From NCBI RefSeq assembly GCF_032854445.1, contig NC_088306.1, positions 126,501 to 190,500 on the forward strand: DNA of 64,000 nt, in the 5' to 3' direction. Under the pieces are notes generated by a model that worked only from the letters and a program-made list of their open reading frames with translations, was not told where the DNA came from and searched no databases. Numbering within the stretch: position 1 is the first letter of the stretch; each line of letters starts with the position of its first letter. The stretch is from Liolophura sinensis (taxonomy: Eukaryota; Mollusca; Polyplacophora; Chitonida; Chitonidae). Shown one piece after another: positions 26,836 through 64,000 of the stretch. Made by a program: the position numbers and the translations under genes.

Positions 26836-27998
26836 TACCATGAAGTTTCTATCATGTTGTCTTAGTGTCATAAATCGTGGCAGTCAGTGTAATTTGTGCC
26901 AGTAAAAATTAACGAATACAGTGAAGGACAAACATTAGATGGAAGTTAAGAGTTTATTTTCCACATGGGATAACTACAGAACAAGTAACCAACAATACAG
27001 AAAATATAACTCTGTATCTACAATAATGTACACATATCTTACAGCAAATGTAAACTGTCTGCACACAAGATATTTCAACAGATAACCATTCATATAATAC
27101 ACATATATACAGATTTACAGCAATCCTGTACAATATAAAAGTATAAGAGGCAGTTCTAACGATATCATATTTTCCAAAAATTTTAAAAATAAATTCATGG
27201 GATAAAAACTAAAAATCAGACATCAGCTAAAGCAGCAGAGGAATTTGAATTACTTGGTAGATTTGACATGTTTGGCCAGTAGCTTCACTCTGTACTTTGT
27301 CCTTGAATGTGTGACACCAGTAAAATGTTTTTCATCATAATCACACTTGATAATCAGTTTTCCATATTGCTAAAGACCATTATCATAATCCCACGCTGCT
27401 GTGGCAGACCAACATTCCCTGGCTTACTCTGATCTGGTTCTGTATCTAGGAGGTCACTTTATGGTACACCTACTGTATCTTTCTGTTTAATCAATGGATC
27501 TAAATTTAGACAGTATGACTGCAGGGTTTCTACCTTGTATAGGTTGTAAAAGATAGTCACAGATTCTAACAATCTTCAATTTAGGCTCTTTCATTATTCT
27601 ACAATACACAGATAAATTTCAATACAAAAGGGTCTTGTATTTTAACATTCATACACTGAAAAAACTTGATCTGACTGCTAATTACTTACTGTTTACATCT
27701 GCCTTGGTTTGACACCACTGCCCTGCAAGGTTTCTATCAAATCATGTCATATATACTGATAAGTTAACACTTGTTTCAGACAGTTACAAAGCCAGCTCTC
27801 AGACTCCACTTCAACCCAGAGAGGCATAACAAAGACATACTATTTCCCTCAATCTTCAGAGAAATTTAAAACTAAGTCAATTGACAACCTTTTATACTAC
27901 TTCTAATCATCCTTTAAAGCTATAAAGATCACTTCTCTTTTTCAACTTTCATTCTGCTCATAAATGGTTCTTTTTTTCCGGTAATCATCCCACCATGT

Positions 27999-28255
27999 TA
28001 ATTACCTCCCCATCACGTTCTGATGGATCTGTCGTCCATTGCCTCCCTGAGAGGGACATAATTACCTCCCCATCACGTTCTGATGGATCTGTCGTCCATC
28101 GCCTCCCTGAGAGGGACATAATTATCTCCCCATCACGTTCTGATGGATCTGTCGTCCATCGCCTCCCTGAGAGGGACATAATTACCTCCCCATCACGTTC
28201 TGATGGATCTGTTGTCCATTGCCTCCCTGAGAGGGACATAATTACCTCCCGATCA
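27999..28255. repeat. 60-bp tandem repeat, about 4.2 copies
   Basis: Nearly identical units with ATTACCTCCCCATCACGTTC and CTCCCTGAGAGGGACATA. The multiple-of-three length leaves frames open on both strands, which is not taken as coding. Confidence 0.92.
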
Positions 28256-28554
28256 TGTCCCAAGAGTCTAATATGACTTAGCCAATAACACTTGATTCTC
28301 CACTTCCCGTTAGAATATATTGTAAAATTGGTGAAGGAGACAGAACAACTTTTATTTTGTATTGTTATTACTGTGGTAATTTTTGGCAAAAACACTGAAC
28401 AATGACTTCTGATACAAGGATTAAAATAACATATGCATGTATGCTGGGTTTTAAGTCTTAACTATTTTTCAGACAAATGACAACGACGAGCCATTACGTG
28501 TGTGTACATATAATGTGTTGTCTTTTGGCAGGGCGATGCTGCCAAACTGCTACT

Positions 28555-28745
28555 GCCACTGAGACAAACTACAGACACCAGACATGACAACCCGAGTCCT
28601 ACTTCCTTCATCTAACCTCTAAGTGTTGAGCGCCAAGCAATGCAGTAACAAATACCATTTTCAAAATCCTTAGTATGACATTACCCAGGTTTGATCCCAG
28701 GTTTCTCAACTTTGAGGCGGACCCTTTAACCATTAGGCCACCGTA
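28555..28745 (-). mobile_element. SINE-like family C, copy with tRNA-like head
   Basis: On the minus strand it starts GGTGGCCTAATGGTTAAAGG (box-A-like) and has GGGATCAAACC (box-B-like) about 35 nt on. Body motifs TTAGAGGTTAGA and GTCATGTCTGGTGTC are shared with two other copies in the window. Confidence 0.75.
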
Positions 28746-29119
28746 AAATAACGCGTTGGGATGGTGGGAAACAATGAATCAAATGTGACATGCCTTATAC
28801 TCATACAGTGAAAAGATAGGGACTTTGAACAGCCAAACCATGATTCTAAGCAAGAGAAAAAAATGTGCTCAAGTCAGATCATATCTAACTGAAAAAAAAA
28901 TTCAACTTCAAAATAAATATTGTAGCACTTTTCAATTCACACTGGCAAAATTAAAAATTCTAAATAAGCCACTGAGACTAGTTCCATTTATGTGTATAGA
29001 GTGTATTGAAAATCTAGATCGTAAATTGTATGCTGAAGTTGTATATACATGCCCTTAACTAATATCAACGAACAGAAATTCTATATTAAAGAAAATTTCA
29101 AAACCGCACAAGCTAGCAT

Positions 29120-30241
29120 TTAGGTTTCAACATTCACTTCCTGCAAAGTTGAACTGTCAGCTGGTACAGCGGGTTTCTTCTTGTTGTATGGGTTTCTACA
29201 CCCTCGACACTTGCACCCAAAACACCCTTGGCGCTGACTGTAGCACGGACAACGTTGACAGTAACACGTCAGTTTGTTTGGGATGTTCGCTGTCCCACAA
29301 CGGCAGCCTTTTCGCATTGGTTCTGAAGCGTGTTTCACTCGCTTGGTTTGATTATTTGAATTCTGAGCTTTTTTCATATGACTGTCACCCATTTTTGCAT
29401 CTTCGCTTTCTAACACTACAACACTTTTGAATTCACTACTTGTAAGGGTATCATTTTCACTCGGTTCAGTAGGATTTTTCACTTTTTTAAGACAAAGATT
29501 TTGATTGGTTGAATCTGGGTCGTTCTTAAACAATCTTTGAGGAAAATCAGGAGCCGATACGCGCCGTGACTTGTGCACTGGTTCGCAGGAAACGTCTGAT
29601 GTGGACAAAGAACTGGACACGTCCCTGTCTTCAGACTCACTTTGTTTGCTGTCTGCCAAATCAGACTCATTAACAGATGTTTCTGCATCTACCTGTTTCC
29701 CTGAGCAAACACTCGCACGATTTGAACTGCTGATGGTAGACGAACTAGTTGACAGGAATGTGAAATGAGGGAGTGGCCAATTTGATATGTTTGCAAATTT
29801 GTTTTTAGCAGGATACTTGTAGTCTTCAATATTCAACCCATCTTGGAGGATTGTGGAAATCTTGAACTTTTCTCCAAGATGCGATGTCGTTAATGCATTA
29901 TATATAGGCGACTCTGACAGATGACTACACAGCTCCTTAAAACACTGGAGCAAAATTCGCAGCTGGATATTTTCCACGAATTGGTCCCATTCTTTACACC
30001 AGCTGCACGATGGTCGTACCTTCATCTTTCCACCGATACAGTTTTTACAGACATGATGCTGGCAAGATTTCACATTGACGGGGCTTGTGGGTTGTCGCAA
30101 AATCCCACCACACACACAGCACGTCAGTGCTTGGCGAAGATAAGGTAAAAACCGGTAAAGGTCGACCCAGCTATCTTCATCTTCTAGTCGCATCTGCATC
30201 ACGTAACGGCAGGTGGACAGGTAGATGTTTAAAGCATTCAT
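29120..30241 (-). CDS. MSL2: MSL2-type E3 ubiquitin ligase
   Basis: MSL2 is the RING subunit of the male-specific-lethal histone acetyltransferase complex; outside flies it ubiquitinates histone H2B and p53 and supports H4K16 acetylation. The chosen start (ATG at 30241) gives 373 residues. An N-terminal helix-rich segment (FLPYLRQALTCCVCG) leads into a RING with Cys pairs at about 41-44, 60-68 and 79-82 (CQHHVCKNC, PSCSWC). The middle is Ser/acid rich and low in conservation. A CXC domain fills about 312-352 (GCRCGTANIPNKLTCYCQRC, then GCFGCKCRGC). An in-frame ATG 102 nt upstream would add 34 residues, but vertebrate MSL2 begins at the MN-AL-type start, so the internal Met is preferred. It is shorter than the vertebrate protein (about 577 residues) and the CDS is in one exon. 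Confidence 0.93.
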   Translation of the reverse strand: MNALNIYLSTCRYVMQMRLEDEDSWVDLYRFLPYLRQALTCCVCGGILRQPTSPVNVKSCQHHVCKNCIGGKMKVRPSCSWCKEWDQFVENIQLRILLQCFKELCSHLSESPIYNALTTSHLGEKFKISTILQDGLNIEDYKYPAKNKFANISNWPLPHFTFLSTSSSTISSSNRASVCSGKQVDAETSVNESDLADSKQSESEDRDVSSSLSTSDVSCEPVHKSRRVSAPDFPQRLFKNDPDSTNQNLCLKKVKNPTEPSENDTLTSSEFKSVVVLESEDAKMGDSHMKKAQNSNNQTKRVKHASEPMRKGCRCGTANIPNKLTCYCQRCPCYSQRQGCFGCKCRGCRNPYNKKKPAVPADSSTLQEVNVET

Positions 30242-30867
30242 GGCGGACAGATTCGGAAGAAAAGAGCGACCGTCAACTGTCAAAATGACCCTGTTATCGA
30301 TCGGTCGCCCAAGATTTCTTCCTCTTTTTCGCCATGTGTACACAAATACACAACAACTGATGACATCATCAGAACACGCGCCAGTATACAGCGGCCTCTA
30401 CATTTTCTAGCGGAGGTAACTCTCAGCGCCAAATGACACGAGGCGAAATTAGGAATATTTTCTTCAATGCGCAAGTATTCATGTTTAGCAATCACTTCAT
30501 TTACCTAACGTATCCGGTTTCCTCATAAGACTGACCGCCAACGTATAAGTGATACATTCCCAAATGAGTATGCCATTAAACAACATTGAGATAATTAAAT
30601 TAAACTATTTCTTTTAGCCAGTCGCCTGTGTTCAGCTGTTTGTAAAATCCGCCACTGGCAATGGTTGTTTCTTACGTAGGCCTAGTGCAGTTATCGAGAC
30701 TTTGCGCTTGTTCTGTCTGCTTGAGGTTTAATTTCGCTTTATTTCTGGCACATCGTTAACAGTAGCAGAATCTTCCCAGTGCTGACAGACACTTTTAAAG
30801 CCTAACTTTAACCACTTTACATTATATTAATGCAGAATACTATAAGGAAATAGCCTATTAATAGGAA
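30242..30867 (-). other. MSL2 5' flank
   Basis: Probably holds the MSL2 5' UTR and promoter. The frame stays open from 30343. No TATA box or other element could be assigned. The ABCC5 3' end lies upstream in the same orientation. Confidence 0.4.
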
Positions 30868-31018
30868 GAGTTCGTGGGAAGGTCTACCAGCAACCTGCTG
30901 ATGGTCGTGGGTTTCCTCTGGGCTCTCTTCGATTTCCTCCCAACATAATGCTGGCCGCCGTCGTATAAGTGAAATATTCTTGAGTACCGCATTAAACACC
31001 AAGCAAATAAATAAATAA
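30868..31018 (+). mobile_element. SINE family B fragment, headless
   Basis: Matches the 3' two-thirds of 21809-22081: GTGGGAAGGTCTACCAGCAA, ATAATGCTGGCCGCCGTCGT and the AATA-repeat tail. Confidence 0.85.
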
Positions 31019-31154
31019 ACAATAGGAAATTGGAAAACTGCGAATCGAGCTAGGTCGAATCCATGTATGTTTCTGGCCTTAGGACGTGCATTTTCGCTGT
31101 TGTTGTTAGGGTCATGCTCAAGAGTGCTATGTAGGCTAGGCCTAGGCCTTGCAC

Positions 31155-31575
31155 AAGTAACGTGTGTATAATTACGGGTGGAAGAAAACGGAGTGCTCTG
31201 GGTACCGGTATCGGTATACTGTGTAGGCCCTACAGAAGTAAGGCGGCCTGTGTGTAATTACGGGTGGAGGAAACCGGAATGCTCCCAGTACCGGCATCGG
31301 TATACTATCTAGGCCATACCTAAGTACAAGACGGCCTGTGTATAATTACGGGTGGAAGAAACTGGAGGGCTTCAGGTATCGGTATCGGATTACTGTGTAG
31401 GCCCTACAGAAGTAAGGCGGCCTGTGTATAATTACGGGCGGAAGAAACTGGAGTGCTCCGGGTACCGGTATCGATAAACTATGTAGGCCCCACATAAGTA
31501 AGGCGGCTTGTGTATAATTATGGGCGGAAGAAACCAGAGTCCTCCGAGTACCGGTATCTGCTTACTACGGAACTT
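31155..31575. repeat. 86-bp tandem repeat, about five copies
   Basis: Unit includes GTGTATAATTACGGGTGGAA, GGTACCGGTATCGGTATACT and CCTACAGAAGTAAGGCGGCC. Copies are moderately diverged. Confidence 0.88.
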
Positions 31576-31694
31576 TTCTACGTGTAACACGTGATTTTGC
31601 ATGATGGAAGAAAAATGGTATTTAACGACCTTCAAGTTTGAGTACACGAGACAGCACACAAATGATTCGGTGCATCACTGACGTACGCATCATC

Positions 31695-31890
31695 ATGATG
31701 CCGAGGACACCATACATGACACCCCACCCAGTCACGTTATGCTGACACCAGGTCATCCAGTTCTGTTTCCCTGCTCTAACCTCTGAGTGCCGAGTGCCAT
31801 GCTAGGCAACAAGAAACATTTCCAAAGACTTTGATCGCAGGTCTCCCAACTTTGAGACGGAGGGTCCCACCATTAGGCACCTGATGTGGT
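31695..31890 (-). mobile_element. SINE-like family C copy
   Basis: Minus-strand head GGTGCCTAATGGTGGGACC and GCGATCAAAG, body TCAGAGGTTAGAGCAGGGAA and TGACTGGGTGGGGTGTCATG, parallel to the copies at 26265 and 28555. Confidence 0.75.
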
Positions 31891-32129
31891 CTTATTGCAT
31901 GCTAAGCAATACCATATTTTCACCTCCTTCACTGATCAGGTGTTCACTCTGACTAGTGCACACAGCCGCACAATGATGAACCAGAAAAAATACCACATCT
32001 GTGTAGAAAATATTTTTTTCTTTTTGTCACAAGTAGTACAGATGTATAATACCATACTCATTACATACAGCCTAAAACTCATAAGACCTGTACAAAAAAT
32101 CCATAGACCTTTTCCAAGGATGTAAAGGG

Positions 32130-34519
32130 TATAACTAAAATAGTCATTTATTTTCGGTAAAAAAAAAAAACGCTGCAAATAGCAGCTGAGGTACAGTACA
32201 AGGCTGTAAGATTCTCAAATTCCACCAAGAAAACACATATGTACTAAAATAGCCTATCATTTGAATTCAATGATCACCAAAGTTAAGGAGTCTCATCTGA
32301 CATTTTACCTGTTTCAAACTTTCTTCTGAGCAAGCCATGAAAGATTACAAGCAGCTTGAGAATGTCTATTCCAACTGTTTTGATTAAAAATAATATTAAA
32401 ATTTAAAAGACATGATGGATTGGAATGATTCTTTTGGTACCATGATCGGTGTCTTCTTGTCTACAGAGCTATCTACAATTTAGTTACACCTGAATGTAGT
32501 GTAGACTCAACGAAATATTACCCCTCACAACTGACACCTCATAAGATGCTGGATATGACACCTAGTCACTGATTAAAGATAATCTTAAATTTAAACGATG
32601 ATGTGACTATGGTCGAGTTGAACAATTTTTGTTTACACCATCACTTCATCTTGTTCTTGTCAACAGAACTACTCGCACTTGACTGTTCTAATGAATCGCT
32701 GAAAAATTCTTCCACACAGAACACCTGACATTACAATGACCTGGCACCAGATTTAGTCACATCTGAATATTGTGCCGAATCAGTGAGGCATTATTCCTAA
32801 TATGACACCCGATATGACATCCAACAGAACACCCGATATGACATCCAACAAAACACCAAACATGATACCAAGTCATGGCATAATGGCACAGCACCAAAAA
32901 GTCCTTCCATTTTCATAAAAATAAGAAATAAAAATTGAATAAATCATTTATCTAGCATTCGGTTTATGAATGCAGCCAGGAACAAAAATTAATACACTGT
33001 ACAATCAGGAAAAATCACACAATATATGAGTTCTGGTTCTTGATTATTTTAAAACAGACCAATTGCACACCATAAGCTAAGACTGACTGAGGGGAGATCA
33101 CTGACATGCGGTTTCATCAGTAGTTCCAGGACATTATCAAGTCAACCTTTGTAACAGTAACTCCTACAACAGGTGATATTACACCAACAATCTCCTGGAA
33201 ATGTTACTATGGCACAAGTTTTATTACACCTGTAACAAGAATTCATGTACTAGTAACACATTCTCATTCTACTTCCAAGTAATGTTTTCAACTGTGAACA
33301 AATTCTGGCCTTTCCATTAATATAACAGAAAGCAGTGAACTATAAGATCTTTAGTTCAAATATAAGTGTGCAGACTACACGTATGTATGAGGAAACTCTG
33401 CTCAATTTAATTATTCCATTCATATTTCATTTCATTGTAATACACTGAAACTCCCATTCACTCCAATAAAATAACAAGAGGAGCCATTGCTTTACAGAGC
33501 TATATGAATGATCCTCGCCACACCTTATTACAGTGCTGTGAACACTCCACTGGTCATGTCTTTTCCGTATACACATCATGGCAAACCTCTGAACACATAG
33601 TATTGTATACATTATAGGAATCACAGCAATATCACTACATGATCACACAATTGTTTTCATTTGTTACAAAAAACTGGAATTTGTCATAAACTATGCATCT
33701 ACATATTCCCGTGGGATGACATCTACAGTATGTACCTTTTAGGTACATCCAATATATATATATATATCAATTTTCTTTCTGCATTAAAACATCCAAAGTT
33801 TAAAATTAACTCACAGCAGGAAAAAAAGAAATAACATTAACATTTATTCACAGTACATGATACACAAAATATTATATTCATTCATCATATTGTGATAAAA
33901 TTACAATCAATACAAGAATCTCAAAAATTTAGAACTATAACTACATTTTTATCATAGGGCAGGTACTCTTATTCAATACTAGGCAAGGAGGTTTATGGGG
34001 CCTTGCATTGAGAACAATACACTGATATTACTAAAAATATGTAAAGAAAAGATTTTTATATTTAACATAAAGACAGGTGTATCCTTACTGGAAGTTAACT
34101 ATAGCCGTGCGGTTACTGGGCCACTGACGAACTGAACAGGTAGATTTATACATATTACTTTGCTCATTATTTCATGGCGTACTTAAAGAGTATTCTAACA
34201 GGTAGAGATGAGTGTTGACATATATATATGATTTGAAATGGAAGATACAGATGTTGAGAATTAAATGTTGACAAACATATTGTAGTGACAGAGATAAATG
34301 TGACTTCATACAGTATCTTTGAACAAGCAAAACTCACTACAGAGATCACAGAATGTAGTAAATATAATATTACATCTATGGTAAACTGTAAACTTTAATT
34401 AATGCTTAAATAATTAATTCCAATATTCCTTCCAATATTTCACTCAGAAGACTTTGTTTGCTCATAAACATCAAACTCCTGTACTTTTTCATCAGTTGTT
34501 CAGTCAAATTCAAGAAATT
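32130..34519 (-). other. ABCC5: Probable ABCC5 3' UTR
   Basis: About 2.4 kb of AT-rich, mostly unique sequence downstream of the transporter stop. A minus-strand AATAAA (plus-strand TTTATT at 32147-32152) is a plausible polyadenylation signal. Small features: a short direct repeat ACACCCGATATGACATCCAA at 32803-32862 and an AT microsatellite near 33754-33768. No gene is seen. Confidence 0.45.
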
Positions 34520-63847
<29,328 letters not shown>

Positions 63848-64000
63848 CTTGGCGTTCACCTGTAAAGAAAAGCCAAGATTTATAACTGGTGATCACGACT
63901 TCACAGACTTTTAGGTCTAAAACAGAGAAAAACAACACATTAATTATCCAGTGAAATGAAAACCTTATCTGACACTATTTAAGTTCTATAATGTTTTCCA

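Larger units (their letters stand above)
26945..29119 (-). other. MSL2: Probable MSL2 3' UTR with embedded repeats
   Basis: AT-rich sequence downstream of the MSL2 stop. A minus-strand AATAAA (plus-strand TTTATT at 26953-26958) could end the transcript. The stretch includes the 60-bp array at 27999-28255 and a family C SINE at 28555-28745. No convincing gene is seen in it. UTR assignment is inferred from position and composition only. Confidence 0.4.

Noticed and set aside
30241..30343. Longer MSL2 start at 30343
   Set aside because: It adds 34 basic residues not seen in MSL2 proteins; the internal Met aligns with the usual N-terminus. Kept as an alternative only.
29149..30410. Plus-strand frames opposite MSL2
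   Set aside because: Short antisense shadows of a clear gene with no features of their own.

Overview
This is eukaryotic genomic DNA: genes are split by GT-AG introns, and tRNA-derived SINEs and tandem-repeat arrays fill the rest. Three lophotrochozoan/molluscan hints point to a mollusc: the tRNA-derived SINE at 21809-22081, whose body resembles a SINE widespread in molluscan genomes, intron-rich genes, and very dense minisatellites. The species cannot be fixed from the sequence alone.

Three protein genes are present. (1) UXS1 (UDP-glucuronate decarboxylase / UDP-xylose synthase), plus strand, 1277-14747: the last eight coding exons, 320 residues plus stop; the N-terminus lies left of the window. 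(2) MSL2 (RING + CXC E3 ubiquitin ligase), minus strand, 29120-30241, coding sequence in one uninterrupted exon. (3) A full-length ABCC5/MRP5-type ABC transporter, minus strand, 63847 down to 34520. I assembled 31 exons whose 30 junctions all keep phase and give 1,426 residues; both nucleotide-binding domains are intact. Gene order is UXS1> <MSL2 <ABCC5. No functional link among the three is evident.

The remarkable part is the non-coding DNA. About 30 tandem arrays (units 14 to 162 bp) cover roughly 45% of the window, mostly inside introns. Several are not random: their unit contains a copy of an exon-intron junction of the gene they sit in. UXS1 exons ending at 4231 and 9318 and ABCC5 exons 10, 20 and 30 have the exon 3' end and/or the 5' splice site repeated downstream. 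ABCC5 exons 2, 4 and 24 have acceptor-like sequence repeated upstream. The strongest case is ABCC5 exon 30, followed by 19 copies of a 162-bp unit. Each copy holds the last 55 nt of the exon with its donor, and 18 of 19 have an acceptor-like CAG positioned so that the 60-nt pseudo-exon would begin with an in-frame TAA. A second striking case is ABCC5 intron 20: 783 nt, a multiple of three, made of donor-bearing repeats, with no stop in the reading frame, so retention would insert 261 residues in an extracellular loop.

Other content: three dispersed SINE-like families (A, B, C), one minisatellite that grew out of a family-B SINE fragment (41426-42560), a hairpin-bearing array (25165-26135), a roughly 70-copy array of U1-like donor motifs (22918-25106), and probable long 3' UTRs for MSL2 and ABCC5. 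Copy numbers and array edges are read by eye and are approximate.
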